DNA of 64,000 nt from Sphingomonas echinoides ATCC 14820 (GTDB lineage: Bacteria > Pseudomonadota > Alphaproteobacteria > Sphingomonadales > Sphingomonadaceae): NCBI RefSeq assembly GCF_000241465.1, contig NZ_JH584235.1:2541210-2605209 (forward strand), in the 5' to 3' direction. The translations under genes and the position numbers were made by a program. Below the pieces are notes generated by a model, which was not told the origin of the DNA, searched no databases, and saw nothing but the letters and a program-made list of their open reading frames with translations. Each line of letters opens with the position of its first letter. Position 1 is the stretch's first letter. Shown one piece after another: positions 26,679 through 35,703 of this stretch.

Positions 26679-28826
26679 CTATTGGCCGTCGCTCGGATCG
26701 CTCTGGTCGCGGCGCGGCGCGCGGTCTTCGGGGGCGTCGCGGCGGCGGTCGCGCCGGTCGGGGCGGCTGGGCGCGAAGTCGATTTCACCATTGCGCAAGC
26801 GGATCCGCCCGACGCCCGGAATTTCACCCTCGACCGGCGGAATCGTGCTGGGATCGAGGAAGTTTTCGAGCGCGTCGCCCAGCGAATTGCCCGCATCGGG
26901 ATCGACCTCTTCGACCGGCTCGGGCGCGGCGGCGGGGCCGACGCCAAGCGCGGTCTGCATGAAGTCGCGCCACACCCGCGCCGGAATGCCGCCACCGGAA
27001 AGCCCGGCATTGGGGGTGTTGTCGTCATTGCCGACCCAAACGCCGACCACGAGGCCATTGGCGAAGCCGACGAACAAGGCATCGCGGCTGTCCTGCGTGG
27101 TGCCGGTCTTGCCATAGGTTTTGACCGACAAAGCCGCGGCGCGCCCGGTGCCGGTTTCGGCCGAGGCGGAGAGCAAATCGAGCATCTCGTCATGGATCGT
27201 GCCGTCGAGCGCGCGCGTGCGATCGGTCAGCGCAGCCATGATGCCGTGCTCCGCCGGAGCGGCCTCTAGCCCGTGCGCGTGGACCGGATAACGCTCGGCC
27301 AGGATCGCGGCATAGGCCGAGGTCAGTTCGAGCAGCGACATGCTCGACGTTCCGAGCGCGATCGTCGCTTCATTGGGGATGGGCGAGGTGACGCCAAGAT
27401 CGCGCGCCGCCTGGATGACATTGGCGACGCCGACTTGTTGGGTGATCCGTGCCGCCGCTACGTTGGACGAGCGCGCAAACGCCTGGCGCAGCGTAATCGG
27501 CCCGAGATAGCGGCCATCGGCGTTCTTGGGCGACCAATTGGCGATGGTGACGGGCTTGTCGTCGATCACCGAATCCGGCGTCATGCCGTGGCGCATGGCG
27601 GCCAGATAGACGAACAGCTTGAAGGCGGAGCCCGGCTGGCGCTGGGCCTGCGTCGCGCGGTTGAACGGGCTGTCGGCATAGGATTTGCCGCCGACCATCG
27701 CGACGACGCGGCCATCGGGGCGCATCGCGACCAAGGCGACTTGTGCCTGGCGCAAGCCCGCACGCCGCACTGCATGTTCGGCGGCGCGTTGCAGGCGGCG
27801 GTCGAGCGTGGTCTGCACGGTCGTCTCGGTCGCGATCTCGCCCGCCCGGTCGCGCGCCTCGGGCAGCACCCAATCGGCGAAATAGGTGCCGTTGGGCAGC
27901 ACCTGGGTATGATCGGCAATCGGTCGCGCTGGACGGACTTCAGCGGCGTCGGCTTTATCGAGGAAACCGGCATCGACCATCGCCGCGACGACCAGGGCGG
28001 CTCGATCGCGCGCGCCCTTCAAATTGATGGTGGGGGCGAGCTTGGACGGGGCCTTGACCAGCCCGGCCAGCATCGCCGCCTGGCCGATCGACAGATTTTC
28101 CGGCGTCCGCCCGAAATAATGCCGCGCGGCGGCGCGCAGGCCATAAACGTTGTCGCCGAAATAGACGTTGGACAGATAGCGCGACAGGATCTGGTCCTTG
28201 GTCAGCCACGCCTCCAGCCAGAAGGCGATCATCACTTCGCGGATTTTGCGCGCGGCGGTGCGATCCGAATCGAGAAAGGCGTTCTTGGCGAGCTGCTGCG
28301 TGATCGTGCTGCCGCCCTGATCGCGCCCCTTGGAGGTGATGTTGTGGAAGAAGGCGCGGGTGATGCCGCGCGGATCGATCCCCCAATGCGTGCGGAAGCG
28401 CCGATCCTCGATTGCGAGGAAGGCGTTGGTCACGTTTTTGGGCAGCTTGGCGGCATCGACCGGCGCGCCCAGAATCGCACCGCGCCGCGCGATCGGCGTG
28501 CCGTCATCGGCGAGCAGCGTGATGCTCGGCGGGGTCGGCGGTTGCAGCGATTTCGACAAAGGTGCCGTCACCGCAAGCCAGCCGACCGCGAACACGAACA
28601 ATACGATCAGCGCCGCGATCCCGCGCATGACCCAGCGCAGCCGGCTGGGCCGCTGTATCGTCGACAGGTCGGCCGCATATCCCTCTGCGCCATACGCGTC
28701 CTCATCGCCATCGAGCGGGTCACCGCGCGGCGCAGGGCGTTCGGGCGGCGGCATACCGCCGGTCAGTTCGAGCGCATCGTCCGCGCGCTGCGGCCGATCG
28801 GCCGGATCGAAGGGATAGGAACGCAT
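26679..28826 (-). CDS. Penicillin-binding protein 1A-type transglycosylase/transpeptidase
   Basis: 715-residue bifunctional class A PBP. A polar, proline-rich cytoplasmic tail (1-65) precedes one transmembrane helix (about 69-87). The GT51 glycosyltransferase shows AIEDRRFRTHWGIDPRGI near 135 and GGSTITQQLAKN. The transpeptidase shows SAFK near 398 (SxxK), SSN in FARSSNVAAARI and KTG in KTYGKTGTTQ near 569. It polymerises and cross-links peptidoglycan in the periplasm. The N-terminal tail is longer than in E. coli. An AT-rich gap of about 200 bases lies upstream. Confidence 0.93.
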   Translation of the reverse strand: MRSYPFDPADRPQRADDALELTGGMPPPERPAPRGDPLDGDEDAYGAEGYAADLSTIQRPSRLRWVMRGIAALIVLFVFAVGWLAVTAPLSKSLQPPTPPSITLLADDGTPIARRGAILGAPVDAAKLPKNVTNAFLAIEDRRFRTHWGIDPRGITRAFFHNITSKGRDQGGSTITQQLAKNAFLDSDRTAARKIREVMIAFWLEAWLTKDQILSRYLSNVYFGDNVYGLRAAARHYFGRTPENLSIGQAAMLAGLVKAPSKLAPTINLKGARDRAALVVAAMVDAGFLDKADAAEVRPARPIADHTQVLPNGTYFADWVLPEARDRAGEIATETTVQTTLDRRLQRAAEHAVRRAGLRQAQVALVAMRPDGRVVAMVGGKSYADSPFNRATQAQRQPGSAFKLFVYLAAMRHGMTPDSVIDDKPVTIANWSPKNADGRYLGPITLRQAFARSSNVAAARITQQVGVANVIQAARDLGVTSPIPNEATIALGTSSMSLLELTSAYAAILAERYPVHAHGLEAAPAEHGIMAALTDRTRALDGTIHDEMLDLLSASAETGTGRAAALSVKTYGKTGTTQDSRDALFVGFANGLVVGVWVGNDDNTPNAGLSGGGIPARVWRDFMQTALGVGPAAAPEPVEEVDPDAGNSLGDALENFLDPSTIPPVEGEIPGVGRIRLRNGEIDFAPSRPDRRDRRRDAPEDRAPRRDQSDPSDGQ

Positions 28827-29039
28827 GGACTAGATCCCGCTACACCGAAAGCGTGTGTTATTCATATAAAACAGATCGTGCAAGCAAGGGTCACGCATCG
28901 GTGTCGGATGTAGCAGTGTGGCGCGCAGCGCGCGAGGGGCAGCGCTCGGCGCGCGAGTTCGCGATTGAGCCCGGCGCGCGCGAGCGCTATCGAACGCGGA
29001 CCGCGGCCGCGTGCCGTCCTGATCCGAAAGATGTCCCCG
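28827..29039. promoter_or_regulatory. Divergent intergenic region between PBP1A and FMN reductase genes
   Basis: 213 bases without a convincing gene. The part next to the PBP gene (about 28850-28880, GTGTGTTATTCATATAAAAC) is the most AT-rich stretch nearby and is the likeliest promoter location for one or both directions. The rest is dominated by GCGC words, including GCGCGCAGCGCGC. Short open frames here lack a ribosome binding site. Confidence 0.4.
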
Positions 29040-29630
29040 ATGGCCGATTCCGCGTCCGATCTGCCCCTTGTCGTCGGGATTGGCGGCACGATCGGCGGCG
29101 TCTCCTCGACCGAGCGCGCGCTGGCGATCGCGCTGGAGGCGGCGGCGCGCGAGGGGTTTCGCACGCGCATGTTCGGCGGGGCCGATATGGCGCAGCTCCC
29201 GCTTTATGACCCGAAGGCGACGACGCGCACCGCGCAGGAACGCGACTTCGTCGACACCGTGCGGCAGGCGTCGGCGCTGATCATCGCCTCGCCCGGCTAT
29301 CACGGCAGCATTTCGGGCGTGGTCAAGAATGCGCTCGATTTGCTGGAGGAAACCGCGCGCGATCCGCATCGCCCGTATCTGGCCGACATGCCGGTCGGGC
29401 TGATCGCGACGGCCTATGGCTGGCAGGCGACGGGCAGCACGATCGCGGCACTGCGCTCGATCGTTCATGCGCTGCGCGGCTGGCCGACGCCGTTCGCCGC
29501 CGCAGTCAACACGCAATTGACCAAATTCGATGCCGAGGGCGGCGCGAGCGATCCCGCCGTGATCGAGCAGCTCTCGCTGGTCGGGCAGCAAGTCGCGCGC
29601 TTTGCGCCGATTGCGGTGCCGCATGGCTGA
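29040..29630 (+). CDS. NADPH-dependent FMN reductase family protein
   Basis: About 196 residues of flavodoxin-like fold. LPLVVGIGGTIGGVSSTERAL is the FMN-phosphate loop, and IIASPGYHGSISGVVKNALD is the family signature around residue 85. Members reduce FMN or use it to reduce quinones, azo compounds or metals with NAD(P)H. ATG codons at 29031 and 29040 are both possible; the second has GAAAG at a better distance. Its stop overlaps the start of the sulfite-oxidase-like gene by 8 bases, placing it first in that operon. Confidence 0.87.
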   Translation: MADSASDLPLVVGIGGTIGGVSSTERALAIALEAAAREGFRTRMFGGADMAQLPLYDPKATTRTAQERDFVDTVRQASALIIASPGYHGSISGVVKNALDLLEETARDPHRPYLADMPVGLIATAYGWQATGSTIAALRSIVHALRGWPTPFAAAVNTQLTKFDAEGGASDPAVIEQLSLVGQQVARFAPIAVPHG

Positions 29631-30816
29631 GTGGCTGCGCCAGCCGATCGCGCGGCGCAGTGCGCTGACGCTCGGCGCGGGGGCGCTGGCGAGCAGCCCG
29701 CTCTGGGCGCAGTTGCTGGTCGATCTTGGGTTTTCGCAAGGGGATGGCCGCCGTCCGCTGACCGATGCCTTTCCGGGCAAGCGCGGCATGATCCTGCAGC
29801 GCGCGCGCGCGCCGCTGCTCGAAACCCCGATGGCGGCGTTTGACGGGGAATTGGGCGCATCGACCTTCACCCCCAACGATCGCTTCTTCGTGCGCTGGCA
29901 TTATGCCGACATTCCGTTGTCGGTCGATGTCGACGCCTTCCGGTTGCAGGTCGGTGGCGCGGTCAATCGGCCTTTGTCGCTAAGCCTCAAGCAAGTGCAG
30001 GCGCTGCCGCAAGTCGAGATCGCGGCGGTCAATCAGTGCTCGGGCAATTCACGGGGGCTGTTCGGCCCGCGCGTGCCCGGCGCGCAATGGGGCAATGGCG
30101 CGATCGGCAATGCGCTGTGGACCGGCGTGCGCTTGCGCGACTTGCTGGAGCGTGCGGGCGTCGCGCCGGGGGCGGTGCAAGTGCAGTTTGCCGGGCTCGA
30201 CCGTCCGCCGGGTGATGCGCCGTGGTTCGCCAAGTCGCTGACGATCGACCATGCGCGCGCCGACGAGGTGATCGTGGCGTATGGTATGAACGGCACGCAA
30301 TTGCCCTTGCTCAACGGCTTTCCACTGCGGCTGATCGTGCCGGGCTGGTTCTCGACCTATTGGGTCAAGGCGCTCGACCGCATCACTGTGCTCTCGGCGC
30401 CCGATACCGGCTATTGGATGGACAAGGCCTATCGCATCCCGGCGACGCCGCGTGCGAGCGTGGTGCCTGGGGCCAAGGACTTCCCGACCGTCCCGATCGG
30501 ACGGATGCTGCCGCGCGCCTTCTTCACCCGCGCCGATGCGGGCGGCGTGCGCGGGATCGCGCTGGGCGGGGATGCGGGCGTGGCCAAGGTCGAGTGGTCG
30601 ATCGATGGCGGCAAGAGCTGGCACGCGGCGCAGCTTGGGCACGATGCGGGGCGCTATGGTTTCCGGCGCTGGGCGGCGTCAGTGCCGCCGGGCGCGCAGA
30701 CGGTGGCGGTGCGCACCACCAACACCAGCGGCGCAACGCAACGCTTTGATCCGATCTGGAACCCCGGCGGCTATATGCGCAACAGCATCGAGACGATGAA
30801 GGTAACGCAGGCATGA
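29623..30816 (+). CDS. Molybdopterin-dependent sulfite oxidase family protein, Tat-exported (SorA-like)
   Basis: 397 residues. The N-terminus RQPIARRSALTLGAGALASS is a twin-arginine signal (Arg11-Arg12), indicating export of a folded cofactor-bound protein. The molybdenum cysteine lies in NQCSGNSRG near residue 138, and NGFPLRLIVPGWFSTYWVKAL is the family's conserved block. A C-terminal immunoglobulin-like dimerisation domain covers about 290-397 (KVEWSIDGGKSW). SorA oxidises sulfite to sulfate in the periplasm. The following cytochrome c gene, overlapping by 4 bases, matches the SorB partner arrangement. Sulfite as substrate is inferred; related enzymes reduce other oxo-compounds. Confidence 0.88.
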   Translation: MAEWLRQPIARRSALTLGAGALASSPLWAQLLVDLGFSQGDGRRPLTDAFPGKRGMILQRARAPLLETPMAAFDGELGASTFTPNDRFFVRWHYADIPLSVDVDAFRLQVGGAVNRPLSLSLKQVQALPQVEIAAVNQCSGNSRGLFGPRVPGAQWGNGAIGNALWTGVRLRDLLERAGVAPGAVQVQFAGLDRPPGDAPWFAKSLTIDHARADEVIVAYGMNGTQLPLLNGFPLRLIVPGWFSTYWVKALDRITVLSAPDTGYWMDKAYRIPATPRASVVPGAKDFPTVPIGRMLPRAFFTRADAGGVRGIALGGDAGVAKVEWSIDGGKSWHAAQLGHDAGRYGFRRWAASVPPGAQTVAVRTTNTSGATQRFDPIWNPGGYMRNSIETMKVTQA

Positions 30817-31166
30817 TGCGGCGGCTTGGAACGATCGTTGCGCTGGCGGCGGTCGCGCTGCTGGCGGGGTGCGAACGCTATGCCACGCCCGAGTCGCTGC
30901 GCGGTGGCGGCACGGGCGCGCCGATCGCGCTGACCTCGCAAAGCATCACTTTGCCCGATGAGACGGTGACGCTGCCCGCCAGCGCCGACATCGTGACGGT
31001 CAACTGCACGGCGTGCCATTCGCCCGATTTGATCCTCGCGCAGCCCAAGCTCAAGCCCGAGCAATGGCAGGCCGAAGTGACCAAGATGCGCGGCGCCTAT
31101 AAAGCGACCATCGACGAGCAGGATGACGGCAAGATCGTCGCGGCCTTGCTCGCGCTTCAGAAATAG
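30813..31166 (+). CDS. Monohaem c-type cytochrome lipoprotein (SorB-like)
   Basis: 117 residues. A lipoprotein signal ends in LLAGC with Cys20. One haem motif CTACH occupies residues 65-69, and a possible distal methionine is in VTKMRGAYK. Size and order match the small cytochrome subunit of sulfite dehydrogenases, which passes electrons from the molybdenum subunit to the respiratory chain. The predicted lipid anchor would hold it on the membrane, unlike the soluble SorB of Starkeya. It starts within the stop of the oxidase gene. Confidence 0.88.
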   Translation: MMRRLGTIVALAAVALLAGCERYATPESLRGGGTGAPIALTSQSITLPDETVTLPASADIVTVNCTACHSPDLILAQPKLKPEQWQAEVTKMRGAYKATIDEQDDGKIVAALLALQK

Positions 31167-31912
31167 GCGCGCCAGAAAAACACCAAAGTGGTCGCGCCGG
31201 TGACGAACAAGGTCCAGATGCGCACCACGCCGTGTGGCAAGCGCTTGCCGATATGCGCGCCGATCCAGCCGCCAAGGACCGCGCCGACCAGCATCGGCAG
31301 ACACGCGGCCCAGGCGATCAGCCCGGCCGCGATGAACACGATCGCGGCCGCGGCATTGGCGATCGCCAGCATCAAGGTGCGCGGCGCGAACAGGGCGCGC
31401 GGCGAGACGTTTGCAAGCAGGCCATAGACGGCGGTGGTCATCAACCCGACCCCGCCGCCGAAATAGCCGCCGTAAATGCCGAGCGCCGCCTGCACGACGA
31501 TCAGCACATGCGGCGTGATGGTGACGCGGCTGTGCAACGCATCGGCGGCGCGCTTGCCGAAGGTGATGACGACGAAGGCGAACAGCAGCAGCCACGGGAT
31601 CAGCAAGTCGAACACATGCGTCGGCGTTGCCCACAGCAGCGCGCTGCCGGCCAGCCCGCCGCCAAAGGTGATCGCGGCGAGCAAGCGGATGCGGACGCCG
31701 CCGATCGGCTGCAATTCGTCGCGAAACGCCCAGGCGCTGGTCGCAGCCCCCGGCAGCAAAGCGAGGTTGGAGGTGGCGTTGGCGGTGTTGGCGGGCAGGC
31801 CGAGCGCGATCAGCGCGGGCAGCGTGGCGAAGGTGCCGCCACCCGCCAGCGCGTTCATCGCGCCACCCAGAATGCCAGCCCCTGCCGATAAGCCGATTGT
31901 CGTCAGATCCAC
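31157..31912 (-). CDS. TSUP family transporter (TauE/SafE sulfite exporter type)
   Basis: About 251 residues with seven to eight hydrophobic helices. The conserved N-terminal repeat is seen in LSAGAGILGGAMNALAGGGTF and the second repeat in GIYGGYFGGGVGLMTTAVYGL. The family moves sulfite, sulfonates or other organic anions. The GTG at 31912 has GGAAG five bases upstream. It converges on the cytochrome gene with a 10-base overlap, so it is a separate transcript, but its place beside a sulfite oxidase fits sulfite handling. Confidence 0.87.
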   Translation of the reverse strand: MDLTTIGLSAGAGILGGAMNALAGGGTFATLPALIALGLPANTANATSNLALLPGAATSAWAFRDELQPIGGVRIRLLAAITFGGGLAGSALLWATPTHVFDLLIPWLLLFAFVVITFGKRAADALHSRVTITPHVLIVVQAALGIYGGYFGGGVGLMTTAVYGLLANVSPRALFAPRTLMLAIANAAAAIVFIAAGLIAWAACLPMLVGAVLGGWIGAHIGKRLPHGVVRIWTLFVTGATTLVFFWRAYF

Positions 31913-31924
31913 GGTGCTTCCGTC

Positions 31925-32038
31925 ATGCCGGGCTTTGTCCCGGCATCCACCGTGCCGCACATTCCGCCGTCGCGACTTGTGGCGCGCGCGGCGAAGGCAG
32001 ACAAGGTGCCGCTGTGCTCCCGCCTTCGCAGGAACACA
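31925..32038. repeat. Two palindromic elements between TauE-type and rlmN genes
   Basis: ATGCCGGG (31925-31932) and CCCGGCAT (31939-31946) form an 8-bp stem with loop CTTTGT. A second hairpin pairs CTGTGCTCC (32011-32019) with GGAACACAG (32030-32038), with one G-T pair, around the CGCCTTCGCA core. Both words resemble dispersed intergenic repeats of sphingomonads to my recollection. The second lies just past the rlmN stop and might end that transcript. Confidence 0.55.
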
Positions 32039-32044
32039 GGGCGG

Positions 32045-33253
32045 TCAGCCCAGCGCCGCCTGCTTTTCCTCGGCCAGCCGGTCGAGTTCGGCGCGCGTCT
32101 TCTTTTCGCTCGCGGTCTTCAACTGCCCGCAGGCGGCATCGATGTCACGGCCGCGCGGGGTGCGCACCGGTGCGCTGATGCCGGCATCGAACACGATGTT
32201 GGAGAAGGCTTTGATCCGCTCGGGCGTCGAACATTCATAGGGCGCGCCGGGCCAGGGGTTGAACGGGATCAGGTTCACCTTGGCGGGCAGATCATATTTC
32301 TTCAGCAGGCGCACCAGCTCGCGCGCATCGGCGTCGCTGTCATTCTTGTCCTTCAGCATGACATATTCGAAAGTGATGCGCCGCGCATTGTTGGCGCCCG
32401 GATAATCGGCGCACGCCTGCAACACCTGCTCGAGCTTATATTTGCGGTTGATCGGCACGATCTCGTCGCGGATCTCGTTGGTGACGGCGTGGAGCGACAC
32501 GGCGAGGTTGACCGAGATTTCCTCGCCCGCGCGCGCCATCAGCGGCACCACGCCGCTGGTCGACAGCGTGATGCGGCGGCGCGACAGGCCGATGCCGTCG
32601 CCATCCATCACGATCTTCAGGCCATCGCGGACATTGTCGAAATTGTAGAGCGGCTCGCCCATGCCCATCATCACGATGTTGGTGAGCATCCGCCCCTCGG
32701 GCTGGCTCGGCCATTCGCCCAGCGCATCGCGCGCGAGCATCACCTGGCCGACGATCTCGCCCGGCGTCAGGTTGCGCACCAGCCGCATCGTGCCGGTGTG
32801 GCAGAAGCGGCAGTTGAGCGTGCAGCCGACCTGGCTCGACACGCACAGCGTGCCGCGATCGGCGTCGGGGATGAACACCATCTCATAATCATTGCCGTCA
32901 TCGGTGCGCAGCAGCCATTTGCGCGTGCCGTCGGTCGACACTTGCGCTTCGACCACTTGCGGGCGGCTGATCGTGAAACGCTGTTCCAGCCACGGCTGCA
33001 TCGCCTTGGAAATGTCGGTCATCAGCGCAAAATCGGTGACGCCGCGATTGTAGATCCAGTGCCACAATTGCTTGGCGCGCAATTTCGCCTGTTTGGGGTC
33101 GAGCTGCGAGGTCTCCAGCGCCATCCGCAGATCGGCCTTGGACAGGCCGAGCAAATCGATTCGCCCGTCGCTGCGCGGCACCAGCGCGCGTGGCACGGGT
33201 ACGGGATCGATATGCCCCGGAATGGGCATGGAGAGGGCTGGAGCTGTCTGCAT
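32045..33253 (-). CDS. rlmN: Dual-specificity RNA methyltransferase RlmN
   Basis: 402-residue radical SAM enzyme that methylates C2 of adenosine 2503 in 23S rRNA and A37 in some tRNAs. The cluster cysteines are Cys144, Cys148 and Cys151 in [12 protein letters not shown]. Downstream blocks are [31 protein letters not shown] and [18 protein letters not shown]. The catalytic C-terminal cysteine lies in [14 protein letters not shown]. An ATG at 33253 is taken as the start; a GTG at 33262 is in frame. Length is normal. Confidence 0.95.
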   Translation of the reverse strand: MQTAPALSMPIPGHIDPVPVPRALVPRSDGRIDLLGLSKADLRMALETSQLDPKQAKLRAKQLWHWIYNRGVTDFALMTDISKAMQPWLEQRFTISRPQVVEAQVSTDGTRKWLLRTDDGNDYEMVFIPDADRGTLCVSSQVGCTLNCRFCHTGTMRLVRNLTPGEIVGQVMLARDALGEWPSQPEGRMLTNIVMMGMGEPLYNFDNVRDGLKIVMDGDGIGLSRRRITLSTSGVVPLMARAGEEISVNLAVSLHAVTNEIRDEIVPINRKYKLEQVLQACADYPGANNARRITFEYVMLKDKNDSDADARELVRLLKKYDLPAKVNLIPFNPWPGAPYECSTPERIKAFSNIVFDAGISAPVRTPRGRDIDAACGQLKTASEKKTRAELDRLAEEKQAALG

Positions 33254-33285
33254 CCGGGGCACATAGGCTAAAATGCCCGCTTTTT

Positions 33286-34251
33286 CTACTCCCGCCGGTT
33301 TTCGTGCGGCAAGCAGCCCAGCGCGTGCAGCGTCGTGGCCATTGCCTGGTCGAGTGGGGTGTGCGGTTCCGCGCCCAGCGTCGCCACCAAGTCGCGATTG
33401 TCGAGCGCGAGCGGGTGGCGCCAGAAGGGGCGCATCTCGATCAATTCGCGCATCGTCGCGTTGAACGGCGCGATCAGCGGGAGCAGCGCCCAGGGCATCC
33501 GCCGCAGCGGCAGCGCGGGGTCGCCGACAGCATGGCGGATCGCATCGGGGAAGAGCGTGCCGTCAGGATCGTAATAGCCCGCGAAATGAAAGCGCGCGAA
33601 GGCGGGCAGCGTGGCGTCGCGCTCAAGCAGGCGGGCGAAGGTTTCGCCGACATCGGGCAGATAGGCCCAGCTATGCCCGACTCCGCGGTCACCGGGATAG
33701 AGGATCGATCGCACCGGCTTGCCCGGCGTGACCATGCCCTGCGACAGCCAGCTGCCGCCGGGGCGCGGGCCGAAATAATCGCCCGCGCGCAGGATGAGGC
33801 CACGCATTCCGCGGCGGCAGGCGGCTTCGATGCGCTGCTCCATCGCGACGCGGATCGCGCCTTTGCGCGTCACCGGCTGCTGCGGTGAATCGACCTTGGC
33901 GACGGTGATGGTGCGAACGTCGTAATTGTAGATCGTCCCCGGCAAAGCGAGCCGCGCGCCGACAGCCTCGGCGGCGGCGATGCTGTTGTCGAGCATCGGC
34001 AATACCAGCGTGTTCCAGTTGCGATAGCCGGGCGGGTTGACGGCATGGACGATCGCATCGACGCCGCGCGCTGCATTCAACACCGCAGCGGCGTCCAGCG
34101 CATCGCCGTCGATCCAGCTAAAGCCCTGCTGCGGCGCTCGTGGTGTCCGTGTCAGCGCGCGGACTTGCCAGCCCTGCGCGACCAGCGCCCGCGCGGTTTC
34201 CCCACCGACGCCGCCATTGGCACCCAAGATCAAAGCCGTTTTGTCGGTCAT
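33286..34251 (-). CDS. NAD(P)-dependent oxidoreductase of the atypical/extended SDR type
   Basis: 321 residues. The Rossmann loop is [19 protein letters not shown] and the strand [13 protein letters not shown] follows. The middle ([12 protein letters not shown]) holds a tyrosine, but the YxxxK motif is not clear, as in the NmrA-like and atypical SDR groups. A perfect AGGAGG lies before the ATG at 34251. The gene is divergent from a LysR regulator across 89 bases, the common arrangement for a regulator and its target. Substrate unknown. Confidence 0.85.
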   Translation of the reverse strand: MTDKTALILGANGGVGGETARALVAQGWQVRALTRTPRAPQQGFSWIDGDALDAAAVLNAARGVDAIVHAVNPPGYRNWNTLVLPMLDNSIAAAEAVGARLALPGTIYNYDVRTITVAKVDSPQQPVTRKGAIRVAMEQRIEAACRRGMRGLILRAGDYFGPRPGGSWLSQGMVTPGKPVRSILYPGDRGVGHSWAYLPDVGETFARLLERDATLPAFARFHFAGYYDPDGTLFPDAIRHAVGDPALPLRRMPWALLPLIAPFNATMRELIEMRPFWRHPLALDNRDLVATLGAEPHTPLDQAMATTLHALGCLPHENRRE

Positions 34252-34340
34252 CTGCGCCTCCTGTTGCGATGCCCCTGAGATACGCGCACGAGCGGGTGTC
34301 GAAAATTGTCAGGAACTGGCAGGCAGCCTATACAAAAAGG

Positions 34341-35231
34341 ATGAGCATCGACTCGATCGACTGGGAACGCCAGCGCGCCTTTCTCGCCGTGCTGCGGACG
34401 GGGAGCCTGTCGGGGGCGGCGCGGCTGCTCGACATTGCGCAGCCGACGGTGCGGCGACGGATTGCCGAACTGGAGGTGGCGACGGGGGCAGCGCTGTTCA
34501 CCCGCACGCCCGGTGGCCTGCAACCGACCGAGGCCGGGCGGGCCGTGGCCGGCCATGCCGAGGCGATGGACCATGCCGCCGCCGCCTTCGTCCGTGCAGC
34601 GAGCGTTTCGGCCGAGGTCGCCGGGCGCGTGCGCATTTCGGCGAGCGAGATCATCGCGGTCGAAGTGCTGCCGCCGATCCTCGCGGGGTTACAGCGCGCG
34701 CATCCAGGGCTGATGATCGACTTGTCGCCGACCAATCGCAACGAAGACGTCCTGCGCCGCGAGGCGGATATCGCGGTGCGCATGGTCCGCCCGACGCAGG
34801 AGGCGCTGGTTGCGCAGCGCATCGGCGATGTGCCGCTCGGCCTGCATGCACGGCGCGACTATCTGGCCGAACACGGCGTGCCGCACAGCATTGCCGAGCT
34901 CGCGCAGCATCGCATCATCGGCGTCGAGCATGACAATGCCATCCTGCGCGGAATGCGCGCGCAAGGCTGGCCGATCGATCTCGAGCGCTTCGGCTTTCGC
35001 AGCGATCATGACCTCGCCCAGCTTGCGGCGATTCGCGCGGGCTTGGGGATAGGCTTTTGCCAGATCGGGCTGGCCATGCGCGACCCCGAGCTGGTGCGGG
35101 TGTTGCCCGATACCGTGGCGGTGGCGCTGGAAACCTGGGTCGTCACGCATGAGGATCTGCGCAGCGTTGCCAGGATCCGCGCGACCTTCGATCATCTGGT
35201 CGCGGGCTTGCGCGGCTATATCAGCGCCTGA
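34341..35231 (+). CDS. LysR family transcriptional regulator
   Basis: 296 residues. The winged helix-turn-helix occupies about 8-65 (WERQRAFLAVLRTGSLSGAA, then ARLLDIAQPTVRRRIAELE). The rest is a periplasmic-binding-protein-like effector domain starting near 95 (AGRVRISASEIIAVEVLPPI). The ATG at 34341 follows AAAAAGG directly. It is divergent from the SDR gene at 33286-34251, which it probably controls; LysR proteins also often repress their own gene. Effector unknown. The 3' end overlaps the next convergent gene by 11 bases. Confidence 0.92.
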   Translation: MSIDSIDWERQRAFLAVLRTGSLSGAARLLDIAQPTVRRRIAELEVATGAALFTRTPGGLQPTEAGRAVAGHAEAMDHAAAAFVRAASVSAEVAGRVRISASEIIAVEVLPPILAGLQRAHPGLMIDLSPTNRNEDVLRREADIAVRMVRPTQEALVAQRIGDVPLGLHARRDYLAEHGVPHSIAELAQHRIIGVEHDNAILRGMRAQGWPIDLERFGFRSDHDLAQLAAIRAGLGIGFCQIGLAMRDPELVRVLPDTVAVALETWVVTHEDLRSVARIRATFDHLVAGLRGYISA

Positions 35232-35703
35232 GGCACCCCAGCGACGCTGCGTCGATCGCGGTGGCGGCCCCGCGCAGCGCATAGACATCGGCGAACGGCG
35301 CGCCGCTTTTGGCGAGCGTCTCGACACTCATGCTGCGACTGGAGCGAATCGCGGTGACGATCGTGGCGTCGGTGCGCGCATCGGGGGCCCAGGCATCGGC
35401 ATTGCCCGCGACCAGATCGAAGCGCCGCTCGCCCACCGACAGCGTGACGCGCGATTGCGGGTTGCGTTCGCGGCTGAGACGGATGTGGAGCTGGTTGCGC
35501 ACGCCTTGCCCCGGCCAGGTGGCGATGCTGGCGAACGGTCGCCAGGCGGACGCCCCGCCCGACTGCGCCGGGGCGGCAATCGCGTAGCAGCGCAGCGGAG
35601 ACGGATCGGTAAAGGCCCCCCAGCGATCGAACACGCCGAGCGATTCGCGTGCGGCGGCAGGAGCGGCGAGCAGGACCAGCAAAACCGCCACCCGCCGCAT
35701 CAT
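35221..35703 (-). CDS. Exported IalB-like hypothetical protein
   Basis: 160 residues with a clear signal peptide (MMRRVAVLLVLLAAPAAA). The mature part has the pattern DRWGAFTDPSPLRCYAIAAP, a beta-rich middle and YALRGAATAIDAASLGC, with cysteines near 39 and 157 that could pair. This recalls the invasion-associated locus B (IalB) family found in many alphaproteobacteria, but the similarity is from memory and partial. It starts within the stop codon of the phosphatase gene upstream (ATGA overlap) and is probably co-translated with it. Confidence 0.68.
   Translation of the reverse strand: MMRRVAVLLVLLAAPAAARESLGVFDRWGAFTDPSPLRCYAIAAPAQSGGASAWRPFASIATWPGQGVRNQLHIRLSRERNPQSRVTLSVGERRFDLVAGNADAWAPDARTDATIVTAIRSSRSMSVETLAKSGAPFADVYALRGAATAIDAASLGCLRR

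Noticed and set aside
28853..29209. Short open frame upstream of the FMN reductase gene
   Set aside because: It overlaps the reductase in another frame, lacks a ribosome binding site and yields an arginine-rich product.
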